From NCBI RefSeq assembly GCF_032878875.1, contig NZ_CP118157.1:1798001-1862000 (forward strand): 64,000 nucleotides of DNA. Direction: 5' to 3'. This document shows positions 19,928 through 28,519 of this stretch, one piece after another. The stretch comes from Microbacterium sp. AB (GTDB taxonomy: Bacteria > Actinomycetota > Actinomycetes > Actinomycetales > Microbacteriaceae). Every line of letters begins with the position of its first letter. Positions within the stretch are counted from its first letter, which is position 1. The translations under genes were made by a program, and so were the position numbers. The notes below the pieces were generated by a model. It was not told the origin of the DNA, did not search any database, and saw only the letters and a program-made list of their open reading frames with translations.

Positions 19928-21067
19928 GTGACCTGGGCGAGTGCGGCGACGAGTCTCGCGGCGGCGGATGTCGGAGAGCAGCTCGTCGGGGCGTTCCAGA
20001 ACCCCGCGTTGCTGCTCGGCATCCCGCTGGCGGTCGCCGGCGCCGTCTTCATGTCTCTGGGGGCGCAGTATCAGAGCCGTGGCGTCAAGAAGGTCGAGCA
20101 CCTCGCGGGGGAGACCGGGGAGACGGGGCTCGGAACCATCCACCTCCTGCGTCTCTTGACGAGGCCGTCCTGGATCGCCGGCACGCTCCTGCTCGGCATC
20201 GCCGTCGCCTGCCAACTGAGCGCGCTCGCGGTCGCCCCGCTCATCGTCGTCCAGCCGCTCGGGGCGATCTCCCTCGTGATCACGACGCTCCTCAACGCCC
20301 ATATCACCGGGCACACCCCCACGCGGAGCTCGCTCACGGCGATCGGCCTGTGCGTCGGGGGGATCCTCGTGTTCGTGGTCGTCGCGGCGCTCTTCGCGAC
20401 CGAGCGCCCGATCACGGACTACGAGCTGCTCGTGGTGCTCGCGATCCTCCTCGTCGTGATCATCCTGCTCGGCGGCGCATGGGTCCTGCTCCGGCGCCGG
20501 ATCGGGGCGCTCTTCTACATCACGGCGGCAGGGGTGCTCTACGGCTTCGTCGCGACGCTCGCCAAGGTGACCATCAAGCGCATCCAGGCGGGGGAGTTCG
20601 ACTGGACGGTGGTGCTCTGCCTCGTCGCCCTCGTCGCCGCGGCCGCGGCCGGCGCCTACTTCGTGCAGACGGCGTACGCGTCCGGTCCGCCCGACCTCGT
20701 CATCGCGGGCCTGACGGTGATCGACCCCATCGTCGCCGTCCTGATCGGCGCGATCGTGCTGGGGGAGGCCGCGAACGCCCCTGCGTGGGCCCTCGTCGTC
20801 TTCGTCGTCGTGGGCGCCGTCGCCGCGCTCGGCGTGTTCCTCCTCGCCAGGCATCATCCGCAGGTCGTCAGCGAGAGCCAGGAGATCGCCCTCAAGCGCG
20901 GCTCCGGAGGGGCGGCCGGTCGGAGCGCCGCGACGACGGACGACATCGTGACGCGCCCCACGACGTCTCCGCTCGACGACCTCCGCGCCGCGCGCGACCC
21001 GGACGACCTCCTGTCACGTCGCCAGAGCCCGCCGGACGCCGAGAGCGGGGCTTCTCCTCCGCGATAG
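19928..21067 (+). CDS. DMT-superfamily (NIPA/EamA-like) membrane transporter
   Basis: A 379-aa integral membrane protein with about nine or ten hydrophobic helices covering residues about 20-315. The internal SLGAQYQSRGVKK after the first helix resembles the NIPA-like/DMT family. The last 60 residues are a hydrophilic cytoplasmic tail (SGGAAGRSAATTDD and following). The substrate is unknown; NIPA relatives carry magnesium, but that is only family analogy. The start is GTG 19928. Confidence 0.78.
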   Translation: MTWASAATSLAAADVGEQLVGAFQNPALLLGIPLAVAGAVFMSLGAQYQSRGVKKVEHLAGETGETGLGTIHLLRLLTRPSWIAGTLLLGIAVACQLSALAVAPLIVVQPLGAISLVITTLLNAHITGHTPTRSSLTAIGLCVGGILVFVVVAALFATERPITDYELLVVLAILLVVIILLGGAWVLLRRRIGALFYITAAGVLYGFVATLAKVTIKRIQAGEFDWTVVLCLVALVAAAAAGAYFVQTAYASGPPDLVIAGLTVIDPIVAVLIGAIVLGEAANAPAWALVVFVVVGAVAALGVFLLARHHPQVVSESQEIALKRGSGGAAGRSAATTDDIVTRPTTSPLDDLRAARDPDDLLSRRQSPPDAESGASPPR

Positions 21068-21097
21068 CCTCTCCTCCGCGATAGGCTCGTCGCGTAC

Positions 21098-21171
21098 GGG
21101 GCGGTGGCCAAGCTGGTTAAGGCAGTGGGCTCATAACCCAACGATCGCGGGTTCAAGTCCCGCCCGCCCTA
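21098..21171 (+). tRNA. tRNA-Met (anticodon CAT)
   Basis: A 74-nt cloverleaf: acceptor GGGGCGG pairs with CCGCCCT (G-T at the end), anticodon loop GCTCATAAC, T arm GCGGG-TTCAAGT-CCCGC, discriminator A. The CAT anticodon could be elongator Met or the lysidine-modified Ile2 tRNA; sequence alone does not settle this. The acceptor is closed, which argues against an initiator tRNA. Confidence 0.93.
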
Positions 21172-21191
21172 CGTCCGCCGAGCGGCGATCC

Positions 21192-22154
21192 CTATGCGCC
21201 CCGTCGTCCGTGCTGATCGTAGACGCCGAAGCGATCCACCTGCGGGCCGAGGGAGCCGAGCACGTCGACGAGCCCCGTCAGCTGGGTCGAGGTCAGGGCG
21301 GGCTTGGAGCGCATCTCGAAGCCCTTGATGACGCGCTTGAGGCCTTCGATGTCCTTGACGACGTGTGTGGGAGCACCACCCTGGCTCACGTCCTGCGGAC
21401 GCGCGTGCACCTCGGCGTCGGGATGCGAGTAGAGGACGCACGTCTCGAGCCAGAACGAGTCGCCGGTCGTCGTCCTGATGTGCTGCGAGAGCCGCCCGGC
21501 CTGCCGGCGGACCTGGAAGGCTGGCGCATCCGGCCCGTCGTACCTCTGGACGTTCCAGCTGGACGAGCCCTTCGACGCGCGGTTCACGTGGAAGGCGAAG
21601 GACTCGGGCAGGTCCGACTCGTCGATGAGGTACCGGAGACCCGGCTGGGCCTCGCTCGGCCTGATGCCGTCGAAGACGAGCCCCTTCCAGCGCTTGCTCT
21701 CGATCACGATCAGCGCGGACTCGAGGAGCAGGAGGTGGTCGATCTGCGCCACGAACCGCCGCTCGCGCCGAGTGTCCTCGGGCAGGAAGACCAGGTTCGT
21801 GAGGAGAGCCCCGTCGACGCCGAGCTCGGCGCAGGCGTCGACGATCATGCTGTGCGAGGCGGCCTCGTGCTTCATGCCCCGGGCGATGAAGCTGCGGGTC
21901 TGCTCGATCGTCTCCTCGGCCTCGGCGCGCTGCTGCGTCACCTGCTCGAGCTCCTGCGCGTGCCCGCGCCGGAGCGCGGCGATGTCGTCCTCGTGCGCGC
22001 GCACGAGCTCCGACACGCGGCTCTCGTGGGAGGCCGTCTGCGACTGCGCCCGCTGCTTCGCGGCACGGCTGCGTCGACGGAGCACGATGAGCGTCGCGAT
22101 GAGCGCGAGGGCGAGGATCGCGGAGACCACCCAGGGCAAGTACTCGTTCGGCAC
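21192..22154 (-). CDS. Membrane-anchored NERD-like nuclease-related protein
   Basis: A 320-aa protein: one N-terminal transmembrane helix (residues about 7-25), a long charged coiled coil (about 30-95), then a domain with RRFVAQIDHLLLLESALIVIESKRW (split here only for description: VAQIDHLLLL, then VIESKRWKG, about residues 135-158), matching the D-x(n)-ExK core of NERD/PD-(D/E)xK-like domains. Family function is unclear; links to DNA processing or signalling are proposed. It faces tRNA-Met with 20 bp between them. Confidence 0.68.
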   Translation of the reverse strand: MPNEYLPWVVSAILALALIATLIVLRRRSRAAKQRAQSQTASHESRVSELVRAHEDDIAALRRGHAQELEQVTQQRAEAEETIEQTRSFIARGMKHEAASHSMIVDACAELGVDGALLTNLVFLPEDTRRERRFVAQIDHLLLLESALIVIESKRWKGLVFDGIRPSEAQPGLRYLIDESDLPESFAFHVNRASKGSSSWNVQRYDGPDAPAFQVRRQAGRLSQHIRTTTGDSFWLETCVLYSHPDAEVHARPQDVSQGGAPTHVVKDIEGLKRVIKGFEMRSKPALTSTQLTGLVDVLGSLGPQVDRFGVYDQHGRRGA

Positions 22155-22265
22155 GTCGTCAGCACATCATGAAAGCCGGCGTCTCGCACCTGCGCCACGC
22201 TGATCGCGCGCATGTGAGACTCGAAGCGGGCGCACACCCCGCCGGAGTCGAGAGAGAGGACCCCC

Positions 22266-22727
22266 ATGATCCGTCGGATCGTCGTCGTCTGCACCGGCAA
22301 CATCTGCCGTTCTCCGATGGGGGAGGTCGTGCTGCGGGACCGTCTCGAGGCCGCCGGGCTGGGCGTCGACGTGCGATCGGCGGGCGTGAGCGCCGAGGAG
22401 GCCGGCAATCCGATCGACGCGCGCGCCGCGTCCGTCCTGGCCGAGCACGGTTATGCCGTGCCGCGTCATCAGGCCCGCGCCGTGAGCCGCGACGACCTCT
22501 CGGCGGATCTCCTCCTCGCGATGACGGATCATCATCGGCGAGCGCTTCTGCGGCAGGGCGCCGACCCCGCGCGCACGCGGCTGTGGACGGAGTTCGTCCC
22601 GGACGCCGGGGAGAGGGACGTCGCCGATCCCTGGTACGGCGGACGAGCGGACTTCGAGGAGACGCTCGACCTCATCGAGGCCGGCGCCCCGGCGGTCGTC
22701 GAGGCCGTGCGCGCGTCGGCGGATTGA
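22266..22727 (+). CDS. Low-molecular-weight protein tyrosine phosphatase
   Basis: A 153-aa phosphatase with the P-loop VCTGNICRSPMGE (CX5R, residues about 8-20) directly at the N-terminus and the general-acid loop DPWYGG (about 119-124). In actinobacteria such enzymes counteract tyrosine kinases or are secreted effectors; no kinase lies nearby. ATG 22266 follows GAGAGAGGACCCCC. Confidence 0.92.
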   Translation: MIRRIVVVCTGNICRSPMGEVVLRDRLEAAGLGVDVRSAGVSAEEAGNPIDARAASVLAEHGYAVPRHQARAVSRDDLSADLLLAMTDHHRRALLRQGADPARTRLWTEFVPDAGERDVADPWYGGRADFEETLDLIEAGAPAVVEAVRASAD

Positions 22728-22773
22728 CGGCGGAGTGCGGAGCGTCACCGCATCCGAGAGCGCGGCGAACCGT

Positions 22774-22791
22774 CGATCCGGCGCCGGATCG
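22774..22791. promoter_or_regulatory. 18-bp perfect palindrome upstream of the ECF sigma gene
   Basis: CGATCCGGCGCCGGATCG is its own reverse complement and ends 25 bp before the sigma-factor ATG. It could be an operator or an mRNA hairpin; its position in the 5' region of an autoregulated-type operon is suggestive but function is inferred. Confidence 0.4.
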
Positions 22792-22816
22792 GCGACGTTT
22801 GCGGCATGCTGGACGG

Positions 22817-23407
22817 ATGGTGATCGACGGAGCGGAGGTGGACGAGCACGCCGACGACCCCGTGGACCATGTCGCCGCGCTGCTGGAGCGCGTCGCCGAC
22901 GGCGATCAGTCCGCCTTCGCGGATCTGTACGACATGCTCTCCGGACGCGTTTTCGGCCTCGTGCTGCGGGTCCTCGTGGACCGCGCGCAGAGCGAGGAGG
23001 TGCTGCAGGAGATCTTCCTGGAGATCTGGCAATCCGCTTCGCGGTTCTCTCCGAACAGAGGACAGGGGAGGGGCTGGATCCTCACGATCGCGCATCGCCG
23101 GGCGGTGGACCGTGTGCGGTCCGCTCAGGCGAGCACCGACCGTGACATCCGGATCGGTCTCCGCGACCTCGGGGTGCCGTTCGACGGCGTCGCCGAGAAC
23201 GTGGAGCTCCGAGTCGAAGGGGACCGCGTGATGGAAGCGCTCCGTCTCCTCCCCGACGCCCAACGCGAGGCGCTGACCCTCGCGTACTACGGCGGATACA
23301 GCCAGCGAGAGGTCGCGGCGCTCACGGGAGCGCCGCTGGGAACGGTCAAGACGAGGATGCGCGACGGGCTGTCGCGCCTGAGGACGGAGATGGGGGTGCT
23401 CGCGTGA
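22817..23407 (+). CDS. sigK: ECF RNA polymerase sigma factor, SigK-like
   Basis: A 196-aa group-IV sigma factor: region 2 around residues 25-95 (FADLYDMLSGRVFGLVLRVL, WQSASRF, GWILTIAHRRAVDRVR) and region 4 near 130-190 (LPDAQREALTLAYYGGYSQ, GAPLGTVKTRMRDGLSRLR). It directly overlaps an RskA-type anti-sigma factor (GTGA), the diagnostic partner of SigK. The protein has no cysteine at all, so the disulfide-based redox control described for mycobacterial SigK cannot operate here. The chosen start is ATG 22817. Confidence 0.88.
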   Translation: MVIDGAEVDEHADDPVDHVAALLERVADGDQSAFADLYDMLSGRVFGLVLRVLVDRAQSEEVLQEIFLEIWQSASRFSPNRGQGRGWILTIAHRRAVDRVRSAQASTDRDIRIGLRDLGVPFDGVAENVELRVEGDRVMEALRLLPDAQREALTLAYYGGYSQREVAALTGAPLGTVKTRMRDGLSRLRTEMGVLA

Positions 23408-24141
23408 ACGACGACGACGAGATCGGCGACCTGCTCGCCGGCCGTGCGCTCCACGCGTTGAGCCCCGACGAGGAGCGGGCGCTCGAGTCCGCCCTGGTCG
23501 GAGACCCCGACGCGCGTCGGGGCGCCGACCGCGACGCGGAGACGGCCGCGTGGCTCGCAGAAGCCGTGCCCGAGGTCGCCCCTCCCGCGCACGTCCGCGA
23601 GGAGCTCCTCGCCCGCATCGCCGGAGAGGAGCAGCGGACGGCCGCGGAGCACGGCGCAGCGTCGCCCACCGCTCGTCGGCGCGCGAAGAGACCTCGGCGC
23701 GCCCGGTTCGTGCTCGCGGCCTCGATCGCGCTCCTCCTCACGATCGGGATCGGGGCGGCGACGATCTCGCAGTTCCTCGACCGTCCGGAGGCCGTCGTGG
23801 CCCTCGAACGCATCGAGAGCGCGGACGACGCCAGGGTCGTCGACGCGGCCGTTCCCGGGGGCGGCACGGTCGCCCTCCACTGGGCTCCGTCGAGCGGCGA
23901 GGCGGTCGTCGTCGCCGACGGAATCCCCGAGCTCACGGACGGGCAGCAGTACGAGCTCTGGAACGTGCGCGGGGAGACGCCGGTCTCCGCGGGGGTGTTC
24001 GACGGCGGGACGACGGATCCGACGCTTCTGGCGGGCGAGGTCGCCCCCGGCGACGTCGTCGCCGTGACGATCGAGCAGGCCGGCGGCTCTCCGACCGGCG
24101 CTCCGACGACGGAGCCGATCGTCGCCCTGCCTGCGGAGTAG
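23404..24141 (+). CDS. rskA: Anti-sigma factor RskA-like
   Basis: A 245-aa single-pass membrane anti-sigma factor. The N-terminal cytoplasmic sigma-binding part (1-95) starts MNDDDEIGDLLAGRALHALS and lacks the HxxxCxxC zinc motif, as usual for RskA. One transmembrane helix spans about residues 101-122 (FVLAASIALLLTIGIGAA). The extracytoplasmic RskA domain contains DGIPELTDGQQYELWNV. Overlap with sigK (GTGA) implies coupled stoichiometric production. Release of sigma probably involves regulated proteolysis, as in the family. Confidence 0.9.
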   Translation: MNDDDEIGDLLAGRALHALSPDEERALESALVGDPDARRGADRDAETAAWLAEAVPEVAPPAHVREELLARIAGEEQRTAAEHGAASPTARRRAKRPRRARFVLAASIALLLTIGIGAATISQFLDRPEAVVALERIESADDARVVDAAVPGGGTVALHWAPSSGEAVVVADGIPELTDGQQYELWNVRGETPVSAGVFDGGTTDPTLLAGEVAPGDVVAVTIEQAGGSPTGAPTTEPIVALPAE

Positions 24142-24153
24142 CGGACCGTCCGG

Positions 24154-24627
24154 TCAGTGCCGGTGCCCGCCCGGATCCTCGCCGTGGGGAACGGCGGACG
24201 AGCCCGGCTCCGTGAACGCCAGCGCCGGCGTCGTGAGCGCAGCCACCGCGAGCGCCCCGGCCACGAGCGCGAAGACGGTTCGCCCGGGCCGCTCGTGTCG
24301 GGCCGCGGACGGTCCTCGGCGCAGCGACGCCGCGGCGCACCCCGCGACGAGCAGATGCAGCACCGTGAGGGCGGCGAAGGGGACCGGGCCGAGCGTGCCC
24401 GCGAGGACCAGGACGAGGCCGACCGCCACGGCGCCGAGCGCGCACGCGAGCGTCGTCCGCGGTGCGGGCAGACGCACCGCGCGCAGCGCGATCACGCCCC
24501 ACCCGAACGTCGCGACCGCCCACAGGCACAGCGCCACGGCGGCCCAGGGCGGCGCACCGGCGGCCACCGCGAACAGGATGAGGCCCGCCCCCCACGAGGC
24601 GAGGGCGGGCCAGATCCGGAGGACCAT
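24154..24627 (-). CDS. Membrane protein of unknown function
   Basis: A 157-aa polytopic protein with about four hydrophobic helices (e.g. ASWGAGLILFAVAAG, LACALGAVAVGLVLVLAG, TVFALVAGALAVAALTTP) and a His/Gly-rich C-terminal tail ending GEDPGGHRH. No family recognised. Its ATG overlaps the stop of the DUF4383 gene, so it is a second cistron of that operon. It converges with rskA, 12 bp apart. Confidence 0.7.
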   Translation of the reverse strand: MVLRIWPALASWGAGLILFAVAAGAPPWAAVALCLWAVATFGWGVIALRAVRLPAPRTTLACALGAVAVGLVLVLAGTLGPVPFAALTVLHLLVAGCAAASLRRGPSAARHERPGRTVFALVAGALAVAALTTPALAFTEPGSSAVPHGEDPGGHRH

Positions 24628-25043
24628 CAGGCGACCGCGCCGCGGGTCCCCTGCGACTCCCGCTCGGCGCCGAGGCCGACACCCAGCAGCACGAGCGCGC
24701 TCGCGAGGTGCAGCACGTGGTCGGCCGTGTTCAGGGCGAGGATGTTGAGCGCGGTCCCCGCGAGGAAGAAGCCGACGACGCCGAGGGCGAGGTAGGCCGC
24801 GCCGACGGTGATGTTGGTGCCCTTCGCCGCGCGGGCGCCGACGAGTCCGGCGACGAGGAGCGCGCCGCCGATGAGCAGATGCGCGATGTTGTGCAGCGGG
24901 TTGACGGCGAAGATCCCGAGCAGCAGGCCGCCCTCGGTCGCGAAGAACGACACGCCTCCCGTGACCGCGAAGCCGAGCAGGCCGACGAGCACGTAGACGG
25001 CGCCGAAGACGATGCCGACGAGCCGATTGGGTGATGTACGCAT
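24627..25043 (-). CDS. DUF4383 domain membrane protein
   Basis: A 138-aa protein with four predicted transmembrane helices and the conserved NPLHNIAHLLIGG and NTADHVLHLASALVLL motifs that define DUF4383, with histidines facing helix ends. These proteins are widespread in Actinobacteria and Cyanobacteria with unknown function. Start ATG 25043, preceded by ACGGAGGCGC. It shares an operon with the downstream membrane protein. Confidence 0.85.
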   Translation of the reverse strand: MRTSPNRLVGIVFGAVYVLVGLLGFAVTGGVSFFATEGGLLLGIFAVNPLHNIAHLLIGGALLVAGLVGARAAKGTNITVGAAYLALGVVGFFLAGTALNILALNTADHVLHLASALVLLGVGLGAERESQGTRGAVA

Positions 25044-25152
25044 GGTGCGCCTCCGTTCTGTCTCACGGTGTCTCCGTGTGCCGGTAGTTCGGCGCGCGCC
25101 GGGAAACGGATGGCGGCTTCCCGATCACCGGCGTGTCGTGCGAATCACAGGC

Positions 25153-25182
25153 TTGTCATTTCGACGCGCATCGGGTCATAAT
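25153..25182 (+). promoter_or_regulatory. Promoter of the DUF3145 gene
   Basis: TTGTCA (25153-25158) and CATAAT (25177-25182) with 18 bp between them resemble a housekeeping sigma promoter, in a locally A/T-rich patch of the 223-bp gap between divergent genes. The remaining 5' UTR of about 75 nt holds an imperfect repeat (CAGGTT ... AACCTG) that could form a short hairpin. Confidence 0.6.
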
Positions 25183-25266
25183 GCAAAGGAAAACCGAAAA
25201 AGCATCGCTGGACACGTCCGGTCAGGTTCGTAGGGGAAGACGCAACCTGACGAAACGGAGACGATC

Positions 25267-25770
25267 ATGGCGACACCCCTTGCGCGCGGAGTGGTCTACA
25301 TCCACTCAGCGCCACGAGCGCTGTGCCCCCACCTGGAGTGGGCGGTCGGGCGCTCCCTCGGCCGTGCCGTGAACTTCGAGTGGCAGGACCAGCCGGTCCT
25401 CCATGGCGCGCGCCGTGCGGAGTACTACTGGGAGGCTCCTGCGGGCACCGGCGCCGCCCTCGCGACCGCGATCCGTGGCTGGGAGCATCTGCGCTTCGAG
25501 GTCTCGGAGGATCCGACGCCGCGAAGCGACGGAGGCCGCTGGATGCACACGCCCGATCTCGGCATCCATTACGCCCAGGTGGACACGGCGGGCAACGTCG
25601 TGATCCCCGAGGACCGGGTCCGCTACGCCCTGGAGATCGCCGGCGCCGATCCCTTCGAGCTCCGTCGCGAGCTCGACATCGCCCTGGGCAGCGCCTGGGA
25701 CGACGAGCTGGAGCCGTTCCGCACGGCGAGCGACGACGCTCCCGTGGTCTGGCTGCACAAGGTCGGCTGA
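25267..25770 (+). CDS. DUF3145 protein
   Basis: A 167-aa soluble actinobacterial protein of unknown function. Its N-terminus VVYIHSAPRALCPHLEWAVG and the WMHTPDLGIHYAQVD segment match the DUF3145 family, which is nearly universal in Actinobacteria and characteristically sits beside fatty-acid synthesis genes, as here. ATG 25267 follows ACGGAGACG. A strong promoter upstream and a terminator downstream make it monocistronic. Confidence 0.88.
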   Translation: MATPLARGVVYIHSAPRALCPHLEWAVGRSLGRAVNFEWQDQPVLHGARRAEYYWEAPAGTGAALATAIRGWEHLRFEVSEDPTPRSDGGRWMHTPDLGIHYAQVDTAGNVVIPEDRVRYALEIAGADPFELRRELDIALGSAWDDELEPFRTASDDAPVVWLHKVG

Positions 25771-25786
25771 CCGCCCCGCATACGGC

Positions 25787-25820
25787 AGACGCCCCAGGAG
25801 AACACTCCTGGGGCGTCTTG
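25787..25820. terminator. Bidirectional terminator between DUF3145 and fabF
   Basis: A 14-bp perfect stem (25787-25800 with 25805-25818), loop AACA, TT downstream; it lies between two convergent genes and can serve both. Confidence 0.88.
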
Positions 25821-25836
25821 CTGTCGGGGCGCGGGC

Positions 25837-27078
25837 TCAGCTCTCGTACGAGGCGAACGCGGCGACCGCGTTGTGGCCGCCGAAGCCGAACGAGTTGCAG
25901 ATCGCCAGCTGCCGGCCCTCCGCGAGCGGCTGAGGCTCCGACGAGGCGCGCAGCGGGATCTCTGGATCCTGATCGACGAGGTTGATCGTCGGAGGCGCCA
26001 CCCGGTCGCGCAGCGCGAGGATCGTGAAGATCGACTCGATGGCGCCCGTGCCGCCGAGGAGGTGGCCGGTCGACGCCTTGGTGGCCGAGACGGGGATCTC
26101 GTGCACACGCTCTCCGAAGACCGCCCTGAGCGCCGCGTACTCCGCCGGATCGCCGACGGGCGTCGACGTCGCGTGGGCGTTGATGTGCGTGACCTCGTCG
26201 GGCTCGGCGCCTGCCTGCGCGAGAGCGGCGCGGACGGCACGGGCCGCCCCCTGGCCGCTCGGGTCGTTGGCCGTGATGTGGTACGCGTCGGCCGTGACCC
26301 CCGTGCCGACGAGCTCGCCGTAGATCCGCGCGCCGCGCGCCGTCGCATGCTCCTCGGTCTCGAGGATGAGGACGGCCGCGCCCTCGCCCATGACGAAGCC
26401 GTCGCGGTCGACCGAGAACGGGCGGGACGCCGTCTCGGGCGAGTCGTTGCGCCTGGAGAGCGCCTGCATGGAGGAGAACGACGCGAGCGTGATCGGATGG
26501 ATGGCCGACTCGGCGCCACCGGCGATGACGACGTCGGCGTTGCCCGCCTGCAGGTGCTCGTACGCGCTCGCGATCGACTCCACGCTCGACGCGCAGGCCG
26601 AGGCGACCGTGCGCGCGAACGCCCTCGCGCCGAAGTGCAGGGAGAGGTTGCCCGCCGCCGCGTTCGGCATGAGCATCGGGACCGTCATCGGCATCACGCG
26701 GCGTGGTCCCTTCTCGCGCAGGGTGTCCCAGGCGTCCAGCAGCGTCCAGACGCCGCCGATGCCCGTCGCGAAGTCGACGCCGAGGCGTTCGGGGTCGACC
26801 TGCGGCTCTCCGGCGTCCTTCCAGGCCTCCTGAGCGGCCACGAGGGCGAACTGGGCGGACTTGTCGAGACGCTTGGCGATCGGCCGGTCCAGCACGGTCT
26901 CCGGCCGGACGCTCGCCTCCGCGGCGAAGGTCACCGGCAGGTCGTAGGTCGCGACCCAGTCGTGGTCGAGCGATCGCGTGCCGGAGACGCCTGCCAGCAG
27001 GTTGCGCCAGTTCTCCTCGACGTCGCCGCCGATCGCGGAGGAGGCGCCGAGTCCTGTGACGACGATGCGCTTGGTCAT
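25837..27078 (-). CDS. fabF: Beta-ketoacyl-ACP synthase II
   Basis: Elongating condensing enzyme of type II fatty acid synthesis. The 413-aa protein carries the Cys-His-His triad: SACASS (about residue 166), NAHATSTPVGD and KASTGHLLGGTG, plus the terminal NSFGFGGHNA. It is the last gene of a fabD-fabH-acpP-fabF cluster in the order usual for Actinobacteria without a large FAS-I. ATG 27078 has a weak upstream AGGGGAA. Confidence 0.95.
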   Translation of the reverse strand: MTKRIVVTGLGASSAIGGDVEENWRNLLAGVSGTRSLDHDWVATYDLPVTFAAEASVRPETVLDRPIAKRLDKSAQFALVAAQEAWKDAGEPQVDPERLGVDFATGIGGVWTLLDAWDTLREKGPRRVMPMTVPMLMPNAAAGNLSLHFGARAFARTVASACASSVESIASAYEHLQAGNADVVIAGGAESAIHPITLASFSSMQALSRRNDSPETASRPFSVDRDGFVMGEGAAVLILETEEHATARGARIYGELVGTGVTADAYHITANDPSGQGAARAVRAALAQAGAEPDEVTHINAHATSTPVGDPAEYAALRAVFGERVHEIPVSATKASTGHLLGGTGAIESIFTILALRDRVAPPTINLVDQDPEIPLRASSEPQPLAEGRQLAICNSFGFGGHNAVAAFASYES

Positions 27079-27163
27079 GGCTTGGTTCCCCTGTGTTCCT
27101 CGGAAGGTCGTCCGGGTGCCACAACGCTCACGGCCCGGCCGTGCGATGTGGCACCTCGGAGAC

Positions 27164-27409
27164 TCACTGGTTGGCGGTGATGAAGTCGACGGCGTCCTTC
27201 ACCGTCTTCAGGTTCTTGACTTCCTCGTCGGGGATCGTCACGCCGAACTTCTCCTCGGCGTTGACGACGATCGTCATCATCGAGATCGAGTCGATGTCGA
27301 GGTCGTCGGTGAACGACTTCTCCAGGGCGACCTCCGATGCGTCGATGCCGGTCTCGTCGGTGATGAGCTCCGCCAGTCCGGTGAGCACCTCGTCGTTCGT
27401 GAATGCCAT
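27164..27409 (-). CDS. acpP: Acyl carrier protein
   Basis: An 81-aa acidic four-helix carrier with the phosphopantetheine serine in DLDIDSISMM (about residue 40). The start MAFTNDEVLTG is at 27409 with GAAAGAGAGAGA upstream; a longer in-frame start has no support. It lies between fabH and fabF. Confidence 0.94.
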   Translation of the reverse strand: MAFTNDEVLTGLAELITDETGIDASEVALEKSFTDDLDIDSISMMTIVVNAEEKFGVTIPDEEVKNLKTVKDAVDFITANQ

Positions 27410-27500
27410 GGGTCTCTCTCTTTCGGGGTTGGTTGATCTGTATCCGGGTCGGGAACCGCCCATCAGTCTAGGACGGGACCGGCCCTGGCATGGGGAGGCG

Positions 27501-28502
27501 TCAGGGGAGGACGACGACCTGCGCCGCGAACACCAGTCCGGCGCCGAAGCCGATCTGGAGCGCGAGCCCGCCCGAGAGCTCGGGATTCTCCTCGAGCAGA
27601 CGATGCGTCGCGAGCGGGATCGAGGCGGCCGAGGTGTTGCCCGTGTCGGCGATGTCGCGGGCGATCCTCACGCTCTCGGGCAGGTCCAGCTGCTTCGCGA
27701 ACTCGTCGATGATGCGCATGTTGGCCTGATGGGGGATGAACGCGGCGAGGTCGGACGGCGCGACGCCGGCTGCCTCGAGCGTCTGCTTGGCCACCTTGGC
27801 CATCTCCCACACCGCCCAGCGGAAGACGGTCGGCCCCTCCTGCCGGAGCGTGGGCCACGGCGCCTCGCCGTCGCGGAACTGCGTGAGGGTCGCGTTCATC
27901 CGCACGGCCTCCGACTTCGAGCCGTCGGACCCCCAGAGCGTCTGCGACACTCCGGGAGTGTCGCTCGGGCCGAGGAGGGCGGCGCCGGCGCCGTCGCCGA
28001 GGAGGAAGGAGATCGACCGGTCGGTGGGGTCGACGATGTCGCTGAGCTTCTCGGTGCCGATCACGAGCGCGTGACGTGCGCCGCCCGACCGGATGAGCGC
28101 GTCGGCCTGGGCCACGCCGTAGCAGAACCCCGCGCACGCGGCGTTGATGTCGTAGGCGGCCGCCGTGCCGGCGCCGACGCGGTCGGCGACGATCGCCGAC
28201 ACGGACGGCGTCTGACGCGGGTTGCTGATCGTCGCGACGACGACGAGGTCGATCTCGGCCGGGTCGACGCCCGCGCGCTCGACGGCCTGCGCCGCGGCGG
28301 CGACGGCGAGGTCGACGGCTGTGGTCTCCTTGACGGCCCGCGTGCGGGTCACGATGCCCGTGCGCTGACGGATCCACTCGTCGCTCGAGTCGATCGGCCC
28401 GATGAGGTCGTCGTTCGGCACCGCGTTCTCGCCGCGCGCCGCTCCGTACGCGTAGATCCGCGAATGGGCGCTGCCGACCGCTTCGTTCAGCGTGGGGGTC
28501 AT
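27501..28502 (-). CDS. fabH: Beta-ketoacyl-ACP synthase III
   Basis: Initiates fatty-acid synthesis by condensing acyl-CoA starter units with malonyl-ACP. The 333-aa protein has the Cys in NAACAGFCYG, His in PHQANMRI and Asn in DTGNTSAASIP. Start chosen at ATG 28502 (MTPTLNEAVG) because GAGGAGAAGGACAGG lies just upstream; an alternative ATG at 28523 in an ATGA overlap with fabD would add seven residues (MSEEKDR). Confidence 0.93.
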   Translation of the reverse strand: MTPTLNEAVGSAHSRIYAYGAARGENAVPNDDLIGPIDSSDEWIRQRTGIVTRTRAVKETTAVDLAVAAAAQAVERAGVDPAEIDLVVVATISNPRQTPSVSAIVADRVGAGTAAAYDINAACAGFCYGVAQADALIRSGGARHALVIGTEKLSDIVDPTDRSISFLLGDGAGAALLGPSDTPGVSQTLWGSDGSKSEAVRMNATLTQFRDGEAPWPTLRQEGPTVFRWAVWEMAKVAKQTLEAAGVAPSDLAAFIPHQANMRIIDEFAKQLDLPESVRIARDIADTGNTSAASIPLATHRLLEENPELSGGLALQIGFGAGLVFAAQVVVLP

Positions 28503-28519
28503 CCTGTCCTTCTCCTCAC

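Noticed and set aside
21098..22154. tRNA-Met as an integration site for an island carrying the NERD gene
   Set aside because: I looked for a repeat of the tRNA 3' end downstream and found none; composition there is like the rest of the chromosome.
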